The notes: generated by a model not told the origin, from the sequence alone. 64,000 bases of DNA from Apostichopus japonicus (GCF_037975245.1 NC_092565.1:5216499-5280498); one strand, 5' to 3'; positions 35,101 through 46,610 are shown, counted from the first letter of the stretch. Numbers and translations: made by a program.

Positions 35101-36360
35101 CACATCAGGAGAATCATCACATCATATCACGAGAATCATCACATCATATCACAAGAATCATCACATCATATCAAGAGAATTATCACATCATATCACAAGA
35201 ATCATCACATCATATCAGGAGAATCATCACATCATATCACAAGAATCATCACATCATATCAAGAGAATCATCACATCATATCACGAGAATCATCACATCA
35301 TATCACAAGAATCATCACATCATATCAGGAGAATCATCACATCATATCACAAGAATTATCACATATATCAAGAGAATCATCACATGAATATCACAAGAAT
35401 CATCACATGATATCAAGAGAATCATCACATCATATCACCAGAATCACCACATCATATCACCAGAATCATCACATCATATCACGAGAATCATCACATCATA
35501 TCACAAGATCATCACATTTTTGGTACTCACTGACTGTTGTCTCTCTGGTGGTTGTATTGATTTGAGAATCACTTATATTTGTCACCTCTTGCATGGAAAC
35601 TTCTCCAATCAGGAACCCTTCCTGTAATGAGGAGAATAAAGACATTTCTAATATTATATACTGTTTAACAACAATTTAACAATACTGTATCACATGTACA
35701 GTACAGCCTTCACAATCATTACATTCATTTTTGAAATTTTGAAAGTGTGCAAACAGTACCATGGGTTTTAGCCAGGAAGAGGATGTGAGGGAGGGTATAC
35801 AGGGGTTGGGGGGATGTCCCACCTCCCCTATATGATGGCATTCTTGTTAGCTTTTCAAGCAGAGGAATGCTTTGTGATTTGTCGCTTCTTTTGAAAGATT
35901 ATTGTGATTTCTCTTATGTTTGAAAAATGGAATTGTGTGTTGTATGTAAGTACATGCATTCTAGTTACTTTTCTATATTTTTCTGCAGCCTGGCCTGTTC
36001 GCTGGCTAGAGCCTTGGTTTAAACTAGCCTCTAGGTCTACAGTACCTATACTGGTAAGTTAAATGGATCAGTCAAATCTACTTTCCTTTTAAGAAATGTC
36101 AACCAGGACATAACCTGGGCAAGAAACATTATTTCACGAAACCAATCATTTCAGCCCTTTTCATCGGACATGTTGTCATGATGACAACCATAAAAACGTA
36201 TATTTCGCATGATCACATCTGTGAAGTAACTCTTCACCAGTTGTACAAATGAATATTGGAATATGAAGATGAAAATACTTGCCTTGTCCCCTTGCTGTCG
36301 TACGTTATCAAAGATTAGAGAGCTCCACACACTTCCACTGACTCGGACATTGAGGGTCAT
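25658..36360 (-). CDS. ABRAXAS: Abraxas-family MPN- scaffold protein (9 exons, complete)
   Basis: Abraxas proteins are the scaffolding MPN- partners of the K63-specific deubiquitinase BRCC36 in the BRCA1-A (ABRAXAS1) or BRISC (ABRAXAS2) complex. Exons, in order: 36360-36283, 35621-35531, 34585-34549, 34105-34039, 32502-32306, 31038-30907, 29566-29482, 28850-28730, 26109-25658. They join in frame to 419 aa; human paralogues are about 410. Visible family marks are EGFLIGEV (27-34), SDSQI, PFSFY, and GWFRCR (95-100) where an active JAMM enzyme has metal-binding histidines. DKDGYLQGMQGI and a coiled coil (about 205-269) follow. The tail is acidic and Ser-rich and ends SQTF, an SxxF motif like the BRCT-binding SPTF of ABRAXAS1. 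The first ATG at 36360 is preferred over 36417 because it matches family N-terminal length. It may be the single ancestor-like gene of both vertebrate paralogues. Confidence 0.92.
26110..28729 (-). other. Abraxas intron 8
   Basis: 2.6 kb, AT-rich, with a poly-G run at 26281 and a poly-C stretch near 27643. No exon visible on either strand. Confidence 0.6.
28730..28850 (-). CDS. ABRAXAS: Abraxas exon 8 (coiled coil)
   Basis: Acceptor GCTATAG, donor GTACAT. Heptad-like Leu/Val spacing in SVKRLVAEVKMLGQRVV, the helical arm that pairs with BRCC36 in known complexes. Confidence 0.87.
28861..28957. repeat. 26-29-bp minisatellite next to Abraxas exon 8
   Basis: Three and a half copies of ATGGATTAATAATCAATC-type units. 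The array begins about 10 bases from the exon 8 acceptor on the intron side. Confidence 0.85.
29482..29566 (-). CDS. ABRAXAS: Abraxas exon 7
   Basis: Acceptor TTGACAG, donor GTGAGA. KDMIDKDGYLQGMQGIKMT aligns with DFFDKDGVMKDIRAI. Confidence 0.9.
29690..30260. repeat. direct duplication of about 300 bp in Abraxas intron
   Basis: The stretch from about 29755 (CATTATTCTCTACATAT...GGTCAGGCACCTACCCACCA) recurs diverged from about 30060 (TTCATTCTCTACATATA...GGTCAGGCACCCACCCACCA). Both copies carry TTGACCTT motifs, and simple CACT/CACC repeats follow to 30360. Confidence 0.75.
30385..30423. repeat. perfect 14-bp inverted repeat (hairpin)
   Basis: ATCTCATCTCCCTA and TAGGGAGATGAGAT separated by 11 bases, within an Abraxas intron. 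Confidence 0.85.
30907..31038 (-). CDS. ABRAXAS: Abraxas exon 6
   Basis: Acceptor GCTGCAG, donor GTAAGT. Encodes LFSPQKVAIENLGDTAQSEY, matching the VANLG...YK stretch of the family. Confidence 0.9.
31039..34038 (-). other. Abraxas introns 4 and 5
   Basis: Apart from exon 5 (32306-32502) nothing coding is visible. A short GT microsatellite lies at about 33393 and a G-rich run at about 33706. Confidence 0.55.
32306..32502 (-). CDS. ABRAXAS: Abraxas exon 5 (pseudo-JAMM region)
   Basis: Acceptor TTTACAG, donor GTGAGT. VVGWFRCRSGSMPEPSLRE corresponds to VIGWYRFRR...MSYREQ. The histidines of the catalytic JAMM motif are absent, as expected for an MPN- scaffold. Confidence 0.93.
34039..34105 (-). 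CDS. ABRAXAS: Abraxas exon 4
   Basis: Acceptor TTTGCAG, donor GTAAGT. FYNRLGQVDREKLAALLK aligns with FYDYASKVNEESLDRIL of ABRAXAS2. Confidence 0.92.
34549..34585 (-). CDS. ABRAXAS: Abraxas exon 3 (37 nt)
   Basis: Acceptor CTTTCAG, donor GTGAGT. VISHTICPKPF completes the PFSFY motif with the next exon. Confidence 0.88.
35081..35516. repeat. 22-bp minisatellite in Abraxas intron 2
   Basis: About 20 copies of a unit like GAGAATCATCACATCATATC. The array starts about 14 bases after the exon 2 donor on the minus strand. It leaves a long repetitive open frame on the plus strand that is not a gene. Confidence 0.95.
35531..35621 (-). CDS. ABRAXAS: Abraxas exon 2 (MPN- core)
   Basis: Acceptor ATTACAG, donor GTGAGT. 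EGFLIGEVSMQEV and NISDSQINTTT match EGFLLGEV...ISDSQI of the family. Confidence 0.93.
35622..36282 (-). other. Abraxas intron 1 (GC-AG)
   Basis: Begins GCAAGT on the minus strand and ends ATTACAG. No other feature seen. Confidence 0.65.
36283..36360 (-). CDS. ABRAXAS: Abraxas exon 1
   Basis: 26 codons, MTLNVRVSGSVWSSLIF onward. It ends AAG before GCAAGT, a GC donor with otherwise ideal consensus. An in-frame ATG at 36417 would add 19 residues. Confidence 0.82.
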
Positions 36361-37000
36361 GTTTGCAGGATTCAAGAAATTCAGCAGGTTCGGAAGTATC
36401 CTAATTTCTAATTCCACTAGGCTAGTTCTTGCTGCAGTGTCAGCACTTGATTCTTGTTTGCAAAGGACTTGTTTTTAATATGACATGGACTGAACTACAA
36501 TTTAGTACAATGTATGAGTATCCTGCCAGTACAACCATCATATTCATACTACAGAATATGGTCGCAGTGAGTAATGTTATGCCAAAGTCACGCTATGTTG
36601 TTTAACTTTAATGGAAGGGCTTGTGAACACCAGCTATGCAAACATAACTTAACGTAAAAATGCTAGAATGTTACATTGCTCTGACTTGTCAGAGTCATGA
36701 AATGGATCAAGTTCAATAATGTTACTTAATGTTAGGCCTTGCGTTAGGACCGCAGCTGACCACGTATGATCTATTGAAATTACTAATGGATAGGCTAGCA
36801 TGAAGTTAGGCGTACACTGAGCAAATTAACGTTAGGTTCCATGGCCGTGAGTAGCAGTAAGAGACAAAGTAAAGAGATGAAAATGAAATTTGCCCAATAT
36901 AATGAATGCCTGCATATTTTAGAGTATATTCGCAACCGGTGGAATTCGAATCTCAGAATAGGGCTCCAAATTTGCGAAGTTGGTGACCATCCGGAACAGG
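36361..37000 (-). other. upstream region of Abraxas
   Basis: Should contain the 5' UTR and promoter. No TATA box or clear initiator stands out. It ends at the target duplication of the large foldback element, so the element lies only about 640 bp from the start codon. Confidence 0.45.
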
Positions 37001-37009
37001 GCACACTGT
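37001..37009. repeat. 9-bp target-site duplication, left
   Basis: GCACACTGT, identical to 46817-46825 and directly abutting the inverted terminus ACCGGTGTGAAGTTAG. Confidence 0.88.
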
Positions 37010-37219
37010 ACCGGTGTGAAGTTAGATACTTATTCCCCGTTCCTCGTTCGACATTCGCGAATGAGTAACTGCTACCGATTCAGTTACGTATTCGACAATG
37101 GTATCGACGTAACACCTCTGGCAAGACAAAAGCTTTCTTACAAGATGTTCAACATATGGTCGTGGAAAGAGGTTTATCTATGGCCCATGGGTCATATGAA
37201 CTCTAATAACTATGTAGAA

Positions 37220-40200
37220 GGGTACCATAATGCATCTTGCCCGGTCCAAATAGTTTTTGACCAACTAAAATGACCAGTACTTCATCAGCTCTTAAATTAA
37301 TGTAAAAAAATTACTTTACGCCCTAATCAAGACTAGCACGCCTTGGACCACCTTACCAAATGGGTCATATGAATTCTTAACACATTGTAGAAGGATACCA
37401 TAATGCGTCTTGCCCGGTCCAAAGAGTGCTTGACCAATTAAAATGACCATTAAATCAACATTTTTTTAAAATAAATGTAACGGGAACTGAAATAAAAACA
37501 TTTGGGCCCTAATCAAATCCAGCACGCCTTGGACCGCCCAACCAATGGGTCATGGGAAGTCTGAGGACCTTGTAGAAGGGTAACATAATGCGTCTTGCCC
37601 GGTCCAAAGAGTGCTTGACCAATTTAAATGACCATTAAATCATTACTTCTTCTATGAGTGTAACGGGACCACGAAAAAGCTTTGGGCCCTAATCCATGCA
37701 GCACGCCTTGGACCACCTAACCAATGGGTAACATTAACTCTAAGGACATTGTAGAAGAGTACCATAATGCGTCTTGCCCGGTCCAAAGCGTGCTTGACCA
37801 ATTAAACTGACCATGAAATCATTACTTCATCATCGAGTGTAACGGGACCACGAAAAAGCTTTGGGCCCTAATCCATGCAGCACGCTTTGGACCACCAAAC
37901 CGATGGGTAACATGTACTCTAAGGACATTGTAGAAGAGTACCGTAATGCGTCTTGCCCGGTCCAAAGAGTGCTTGACCAATTTAAATGACCACTAAATCA
38001 TTACTTCTTTAATGAGTGTAATTGGACCATGAAAAAGCTTTGGGCCCTTATCCATGCAGCACGCTTTGGACCACCTAACCAATGGGTAACATGTACTCTA
38101 AGGACTTTGTAAAAGAGTACCATAATGCGTCTTGTCCGGTCCAAAGCGTGCTTGACCAATTAAACTGACCATTAAATCATTACTTCATCATCGAGTGTAA
38201 CGGGACCACGAAAAAGCTTTGGGCCCTAATCCATGCAGCACGCTTTGGACCACCAAACCGATGGTTAACATGAACTCTAAGGACATTGTAGAAGAGTACC
38301 ATAATGCGTCTTGCCCGGTCCAAAGCGTGCTTGACCAATTAAACTGACCATTAAATCATTACTTCATCATCGAGTGTAACGGGACCACGAAAAAGCTTTG
38401 GGCCCTAATCCATGCAGCACGCTTTGGACCACCAAACCGATGGTTAACATGAACTCTAAGGACATTGTAGAAGAGTACCATAATGCGTCTTGCCCGGTCC
38501 AAAGCGTGCTTGACCAATTTAAATGACCACTAAATCATTACTTCTTTAATGAGTGAAACGGGACCACGAAAAGCTTTGGGCCCTAATCCATGCAGCACGC
38601 TTTGGACCACCTAACCAATGGGTAATATAAACTCTAAGGACATTGTAGAAGAGTACCATAATGCGTCTTGCCCGGTCCAAAGAGTGCTTGACCAATTTAA
38701 ATGACCACTAAATCATTACTTCTTCAATGAGTGTAATTGGACCATGAAAAAGCTTTGGGCCCTAATCCATGCAGCACGCCTTGGACCACCTAACCAATGG
38801 GTAACATGTACTCTAAGGACATTGTAAAAGAGTACCATAATGCGTCTTGCCCGGTCCAAAGAGTGCTTGACCAATTTAAATGACCACTAAATCATTACTT
38901 CTTTAATGAGTGTAATTTGACCATGAAAAAGCTTTGGGCCCTAATCCATGCAGCACGCTTTGGACCACCTAACCAATGGGTAACATGTACTCTAAGGACA
39001 TTGTAAAAGAGTACCATAATGCGTCTTGCCCGGTCCAAAGCGTGCTTGACCATTTTAAATGACCACTAAATCATTACTTCTTTAATGAGTGTAATTGGAC
39101 CATGAAAAAGCTTTGGGCCCTAATCCATGCAGCACGCTTTGGACCACCTAACCAATCAGTAACATGTACTCTAAGGACATTGTAGAAGATTACCATAATG
39201 CGTCTTGCCCGGTCCAAAGCGTGCTTGACCAATTAAACTGACCATTAAATCATTACTTCATCATCGAGTGTAACGGGACCACGAAAAAGCTTTGGGCCTT
39301 TATCCATGCAGCACGCCTTGGACCACCTAACCAATGGGTAACATGTACTCTAAGGACATTGTAGAAGAGTACCGTAATGCGTCTTGCCCGGTCCAAAGAG
39401 TGCTTGACCAATTTAAATGACCACTAAATCATTACTTCTTTAATGAGTGTAATTGGACCATGAAAAAGCTTTGGGCCCTTATCCATGCAGCACGCTTTGG
39501 ACCACCTAACCAATGGGTAACATGTACTCTAAGGACTTTGTAAAAGAGTACCATAATGCGTCTTGCCCGGTCCAAAGCGTGCTTGACCAATTAAACTGAC
39601 CATTAAATCATTACTTCATCATCGAGTGTAACGGGACCACGAAAAAGCTTTGGGCCCTAATCCATGCAGCACGCTTTGGACCACCAAACCGATGGTTAAC
39701 ATGAACTCTAAGGACATTGTAGAAGAGTACCATAATGCGTCTTGCCCGGTCCAAAGCGTGCTTGACCAATTAAACTGACCATTAAATCATTACTTCATCA
39801 TCGAGTGTAACGGGACCACGAAAAAGCTTTGGGCCCTAATCCATGCAGCACGCTTTGGACCACCAAACCGATGGTTAACATGAACTCTAAGGACATTGTA
39901 GAAGAGTACCATAATGCGTCTTGCCCGGTCCAAAGCGTGCTTGACCAATTTAAATGACCACTAAATCATTACTTCTTTAATGAGTGAAACGGGACCACGA
40001 AAAGCTTTGGGCCCTAATCCATGCAGCACGCTTTGGACCACCTAACCAATGGGTAATATAAACTCTAAGGACATTGTAGAAGAGTACCATAATGCGTCTT
40101 GCCCGGTCCAAAGAGTGCTTGACCAATTTAAATGACCACTAAATCATTACTTCTTCAATGAGTGTAATTGGACCATGAAAAAGCTTTGGGCCCTAATCCA

Positions 40201-40700
40201 TGCAGCACGCTTTGGACCACCTAACCAATGGGTAACATGTACTCTAAGGACATTGTAAAAGAGTACCATAATGCGTCTTGCCCGGTCCAAAGAGTGCTTG
40301 ACCAATTTAAATGACCACTAAATCATTACTTCTTTAATGAGTGTAATTTGACCATGAAAAAGCTTTGGGCCCTAATCCATGCAGCACGCTTTGGACCACC
40401 TAACCAATGGGTAACATGTACTCTAAGGACATTGTAAAAGAGTACCATAATGCGTCTTGCCCGGTCCAAAGCGTGCTTGACCAATTTAAATGACCACTAA
40501 ATCATTGCTTCTTTAATGAGTGAAAAGGGACCACGAAAAAGCTTTGGGCCCTAATCCAGACCAGAACGCCTTGGACCACCTAACCGATGGGTCATATGAT
40601 TTTTTAAGACAGTGTAGAAGAGTACCATAATACGTCTTGCCAGGTCCAAAGTGTGCTTGACCAATTTAAATGACCACTACATCATCACTTCTTAAATGAG
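37220..40700 (+). repeat. left-arm satellite array, about 20 x 179 bp
   Basis: The core TGCGTCTTGCCCGGTCCAAA recurs at 37230, 37403, 37587, 37767, 37946 and then every 178-180 bp to 40630. Outer copies are the most diverged; inner copies are often 97% or more alike by eye. Confidence 0.95.
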
Positions 40701-42000
40701 TGTCCATCTCATATGTTATGTATCGTGCGTTTAGTGTCAACCGTTAGCATTACAAATTGCACTTGGGACCCTCAAGGAATGAAAAAGAGAGAACTCGTTT
40801 CAAGTGCATTCCAATTAATGGCAGAATGTCTATATACATGGCCAAATTCTGTCGGAAAGTTTTTACAATTTAAAAAAGCCTCTTAATGACTTCCGAATTC
40901 ATCGATATGTTAGCATATAACACTTTAACTTACTCAAATCACTTACGAAATTTCAGCCTAATCAAAAGGGAAAAATTGCAATGTGGCAGATATTTGAACA
41001 CGATGGCATAAAGCGACAGCATCTTTCTATGGCTGTAGCAAGGCCGTAGCAAGGCTGTAGCAGGCTTGTAGCAGGCTTGCACTGTCATGATAGCCCAATG
41101 AAGCTTATGAAGCTTACAGCCGGAGAAACAATCAAAGAAATAAACCATCCCCTATATATATAGGCCTACCAAGTACCATGGTCCATGAATTAATGGTACA
41201 TGCAGTAACGTTCAAACATTGAACAATATCACTTTAACTCTCCTAACGTGGGTCAGAGACATTCGTAGTAGGAAAGATATTCCGATATTTCATTCATTTG
41301 GGAATACAAATGCAAAAAAGCAGTTAAACTGTCAACATGCTGCAGATTATTTCAGTTATCTATCAATTTTAATGGTTCGACGCAAGGGAGCAATCACGCT
41401 ATGATAAATATGAACTCTCAGCCTTTTAAAGGTATTCCATGGACGTTAAATGACGGTAGGCAGTCAGCTCGTACATCGGTATCAATTAGTTCGAGCCTAA
41501 TGTTCAAGCGCTCTTTTACGAGAGAAAACTTCTAGGAAACATCCTGAATGAATCATTCAATTACAATCAGAACGCATGGTCCTTTATTCCGCTCCTTCAA
41601 ATTTATCTCATGAAGTATTGAGTAATAGTGTATGGAACATCTTTGCACATAGATTGGTAAAAGTGTATCAATTCTACCAGATTAAAGTAATTTGGCATGA
41701 AAATTTTTCTTCTGCAAGTACATTTCAATCCAATCAGAGAATAAATGGGGAGTGGTGGGGGGGGGGGGGGTGGATATTAAGCATGTAATATTTCTCTTGA
41801 CTTCTATACTTCCATAATTGACTCAGCATATAGCCTAATTGATATTTACCGAAGAATTAATACATTAAATACAATTGTAAGTGATTAGAAAGTGTATTTT
41901 TGACTTAAATTAACAAACGCGAAATTGACCTTAAATCTAGCACTTTTGCTAATGGATTGAATGTGTTTTGTGTATTGTGTAAACTTTGTATAGCTAGATA

Positions 42001-43311
42001 CAGGGACGTAGCTAATGCATGATGATTGGGGGTTTAGTGGCTGAAATTCCAACTGGATGGGTTTTGGAGCCAGAAAATTCCGACTGCTGCCTTGTACCCC
42101 CCCCCCCCCCCCGCACTATACTCGTCAACGATACGGTCAGTGTCAGTCAGACACCCTATCTTTCGCGACTGCACTTTTGTTCCAAACTTTTCTCGGTACA
42201 TTTGTACCACTGGCCCTCACTTTACAAACTTATCAATCACTCTGGTTAAGCGAGTAAGCAACTGAGTACAAGTTATCTGCTTGATAAGCTACATAGACTA
42301 CTGACTAAAAAAGCTATGTTAATGTAACAAAGGGGAAACTTTTTTTCGAAAATTATATTCGACGACATAGTGAATTACCCAAAAATACAGTGCTTTTTCC
42401 TAGCGGGCTTAATATTATTTTCTTGGGGGTGGGGGTGGGGCTATTTATCACTCACATGAATAAAAAAAAAACATTGTTCACTTCATTCCAACTGAGCATT
42501 TGGAATGATGTGAACAATTAAACATTTTGCAGAAAAATGTTGAGTTGACGTTATACGATAAGTTGTCAATTAAACATTTTGCAGAAATTTTTTCAATTGC
42601 TCAATTGGAATGAAGTAAACAATTGAACATTTTGCCAAAAATGTCCAATTGACGAGATAAGATAAGTTGTCAATTAAACATTTCTCAGAAAAGTTTTTCA
42701 ATTGTTCTTATGGAATGAAGTAAACAAATGAACATTTTGCAGCAAAAAATGACTAATTGACGAGATTTGATTAGTTTTCAATTAAACATTTTTCACAAAA
42801 TTGTTCAATTACTCATTTAAAGCAAGTAAGCAATGCAACATTTTTCTGTTTTTTGATAACATTTTATCTTGTTATCTAAACAATTTACAGAAAAATTTCA
42901 CCTTATGGAGCAAAGTTTTTCTTATGTTGATGGCATTTTTAAGCTTCCGTAGATTAGCATTGAGCGTTTTAATAGTATATGTTGTGCAGAAGTTCTATTA
43001 GGCATTTTTTTTTAGAGTATTCAAAATCATACGAAGTTTTGTATGGTGGAGTATAAAGATCGCGACATACAATTTCTCATTGTGACAAGGAAATCGTAGC
43101 AAATATGACTGATTCAAGGTCAATTTTGACCGAAAATTTTAGGTCACTACAAGAATATTTGAAAATTCGAGTGCGCCAGTCGGAAAAATTCGAGTGCGAC
43201 AGTCGGAAATTCCGACTGTCGCACAAAAATTTTCCAACTTTCGTCAGTTTTACCAAGATTGGGGGGGGGGGGGGGATGAGACACCCCACACCCCCACTAG
43301 CGACGTCCTTG
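42001..43311. mobile_element. hAT-like element nested in the foldback loop
   Basis: Ends CAGGGACGTAGCTA and, inverted, CAAGGACGTCGCTA. Flanks GCTAGATA (41993-42000) and GCTAGATT (43312-43319) agree in 7 of 8 bases, fitting the 8-bp duplication of hAT transposons. It contains poly-C, three 105-bp repeats and poly-G. No transposase. Confidence 0.75.
42490..42830. repeat. about 105-bp tandem repeat, three copies
   Basis: GGAATGAAGTAAAC-type starts at 42501, 42607 and 42712; each copy has AACATTTTGCAG and GATAAGTTGTCAATTAAACA. Confidence 0.85.
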
Positions 43312-44219
43312 GCTAGATTATGGACGTTATAATTAATAATTAGGTAGAACTGAATGAAAGGAAATCAACTAAAAAGTCACACTAACTCTGGTCTATGTTT
43401 AGTTGGAATAAACCCAGTGAGACTTTTTATGGTGGATTTGCCTTCTACACTCCAATAGAAACTTTCTATTGAAAAATCGCTAAGAGAAAGAACAAGCACA
43501 TGCATGGGAACACGATAAAATCAAAATGCATAGATTGGCACTATAGGGTAACTTGGATGGTTCATTACCAACTATGGCTAATGGAGATCATAAATAAATC
43601 AGAAAGGGATTTCGGCATAAAATATATGTCTGGGTAGACCTATTTCACTTGAAGACTATTTTGCTAAATAAACTATTAAAGTCAGTTTATCTCCGCTTGA
43701 CCCGAGATGACTGATTGTCTGTTTATAGCTCCATGGTCAGCTCTACAATGTAGCAGTGGAATCTTTCAGAATCTACGATGGGGGTTAAAGCGTTCAAAAC
43801 CACTTTCAAGAAGAGAGGCAAGAACACTTCTTTGTTCTTTGAATCTGTAAATATGTGAAGGGTTGACGGGTGAAATGAATGAAAGAAATAAAATTTAGTT
43901 CTATAAACGAATAATTAAAACAAAAACGTTTTCAGTTCGTTGCCAGTCTACAGAAATCACTTCATTCTGAAAATGTTGTTGCGCTAAGGGCCCTCCCTCC
44001 CCCCCCCCCAAAAAAGAAGAAGAGAGTGCGCGTGTGTTTCTCCGGAATGGGAAGGAAACTTTGTATGCTGATGATTGTAAAGCACCAATAAGCATTAAAC
44101 TTGCGAGCCAAAGGTGTTGCTTTTGTTTTGTATCACCACACTGGTACAGACGTAGAGTTGAAATTCAAAAAAGAAGATATTGATGAATCTACTGGATAAT
44201 GATTGTGCATTAGTCGTTT

Positions 44220-46610
44220 GTATTGGTCAAATACTCTTTGGACCGGGTAAGACGCATTATGGAACTCTTCAACAATGTCCTTAGAATTCATAAGACCAAT
44301 TGGTTGGGTGGTCCGAGGCGTGCTGGTCTTCACAAGGGCCTAAACATATTTGCAGGTCCATTAACATTCATTAACGAAGTAATGATTTAGTGGTCATTTA
44401 AATTGGTCAAGCACTCTTTGGACCGGGCAAGACGCATCATGGTACCGTTCTACAATGTTCTTGGACTTCCTGTGACCTATTGGTTAGGTGGTCCAAGGCG
44501 TGCTGGTCTTGATTGGGGCCCAAAGCTTTTTCGTGGTCCCTTTACACTCATTGAAGAAGTAATGATTTAAAGGTCAGTTTAATTGGTCAAGCACGCTTTG
44601 GACCGGGCAAGACGCATTATGGTACTATTCTACAATGTCTTTAGAGTACATTTTACCGATTGGTTAGGTGGTCCAAAGCGTGCTGCATGGATGAGGGCCC
44701 AAAGCTTTTTCGTGGTCCCGTTACACTCGATGATGTAGTAATGATTTAGTGGTCATTTAAATTGGTCAAGCACTCTTTGGACCGGGCAAGACGCATTATG
44801 GTACTCTTCTACAATGTCCTTAGAGTACATGTTACCGATTGGTTAGGTGGTCCAAACCGTGCTGCATGGATTAGGGCCCAAAGTTTTTTCGCGGTCCCTT
44901 TGCACGCATTTAATAAGTAATGATTTAAAGGTCAGTTTAATTGGTCAAGCACGCTTTGGACCGGGCAAGACGCATTATGGTACTATTCTACAATGTCTTT
45001 AGAGTACATTTTACCCATTGGTTAGGTGGTCCAAAGCGTGCTGCATGGATTAGGGCCCAAAGTTTTTTCGTGGTCCCGTTACACTCGATGATGTAGTAAT
45101 GATTTAGTGGTCATTTAAATTGGTCAAGCACGCTTTGGACCGGGCAAGACGCATTATGGTACTCTTCTACAATGTCCTTAGAGTACATGTTACCCATTGG
45201 TTAGGTGGTCCAAAGCGTGCTGCATGGATTAGGGCCCAAAGCTTTTTCATGGTCCAATTACACTCATTAAAGAAGTAATGATTTAGTGGTCATTTAAATT
45301 GGTCAAGCACTCTCTGGACCGGGCAAGACGCATTATGGTACTCTTTTACATTGTCCTTAGAGTACATGCTACCCATTGGTTAGGTGGTCCAAAGCGTGCT
45401 GCATGGATGAGGGCCCAAAGCTTTTTCGTGGTCCCGTTACACTCGATGATGTAGTAATGATTTAGTGGTCATTTAAATTGGTCAAGCACGCTTTGGACCG
45501 GGCAAGACGCATTATGGTACTCTTCTACAATGTCCTTAGAGTACATGTTACCCATTGGTTAGGTGGTCCAAGGCGTGCTGCATGAATTAGGGCTCAAAGC
45601 TTTTTCATGGTCCCGTTACACTCGATGATGAAGTAATGATTTAATGGTCAGTTTAATTGGTCAAGCACGCTTTGGACCGGGCAAGACGCATTATGGTACT
45701 CTTTTACAATGTCCTTAGAGTACATGTTACCGATTGGTTAGGTGGTCCAAAGCGTGCTGCATGGATTAGGGCCCAAAGCTTTTTCATGGTCCAATTACAC
45801 TCATTGAAGAAGTAATGATTTAGTGGTCATTTAAATTGGTCAAGCACTCTTTGGACCGGGCAAGACGCATTATGGTACTCTTCTACAATGTCCTTAGAGT
45901 TTATATTACCCATTGGTTAGGTGGTCCAAGGCGTGCTGCATGGATTAGGGCCCAAAGCTTTTTCATGGTCCCGTTACACTCATTGATGAAGTAGTAATTT
46001 AGTGGTCATTTTAATTGGTCAAGCACTCTTTGGACCGGGCAAGACGCATTATGGTACTCTTCTACAATGTCCTTAGAGTTAATGTTACCCATTGGTTAGG
46101 TGGTCCAAGGCGTGCTGCATGGATTAGGGCCCAAAGCTTTTTCGTGGTCCCGTTACACTCATTAAAGAAGTAATGATTTAGTGGTCATTTATATTGGTCA
46201 AGCACGCTTTGGACCGAGCAAGACGCATTATGTTACCCTTCTACAAGGTCCTTAGACTTCCTATGACCCATTGGTTAGGCGGTCCAAGACGTGCTGGTTT
46301 TGATTAGGGCCCAAATGTTTTTATTTCAGTTCCCGTTACATTTATTTACAAAAATGTTGATTTAATGGTAATTTTAATTGGTCAAACACTCTTTGGACCG
46401 GGCAAGACGCATTATGGTATCCTTCTACAATGTGTTAAGAATTCATATGACCCATTGGTAAGGTGGTCCAAGGCGTGCTAGTCTTGATTAGGGCCTAAAG
46501 TGATTTTTTCTGGTCCAGTTACATTAATTTAAGAACTGATGAAGTACTGGTCATTTTAGTTGGTCAAGAACTATTTGGACCGGGCAAGATGCATTATGGT
46601 ACCCTTCCAC
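44220..46610 (-). repeat. right-arm satellite array, about 14 x 179 bp
   Basis: Same unit as the left arm in inverse orientation (GGACCGGGCAAGACGCATTA), from about 44240 to 46590, every 178-180 bp. Confidence 0.95.

Larger units (their letters stand above)
40700..44130. other. loop of the foldback element
   Basis: Outside the nested insertion the loop is AT-rich and without a recognisable protein. There is a small tandem repeat of GCTGTAGCAAG-like units at 41033-41080. Open frames are all under 75 codons. Confidence 0.6.

Noticed and set aside
34999-35565. Long plus-strand open frame rich in His, Ile and Ser
   Set aside because: It is the translation of the 22-bp minisatellite in an Abraxas intron; every unit reads the same way and there is no protein resemblance.
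36980-37273. 97-codon frame at the left end of the foldback element
   Set aside because: Runs from outside the element through its terminus into the satellite; no transposase similarity, and the mirror copy at the right end is not open in the same way.
37220-40700. CRISPR-like array
   Set aside because: Regular spacing, but the whole 179-bp unit is conserved rather than short repeats with unique spacers, and the genome is clearly animal.
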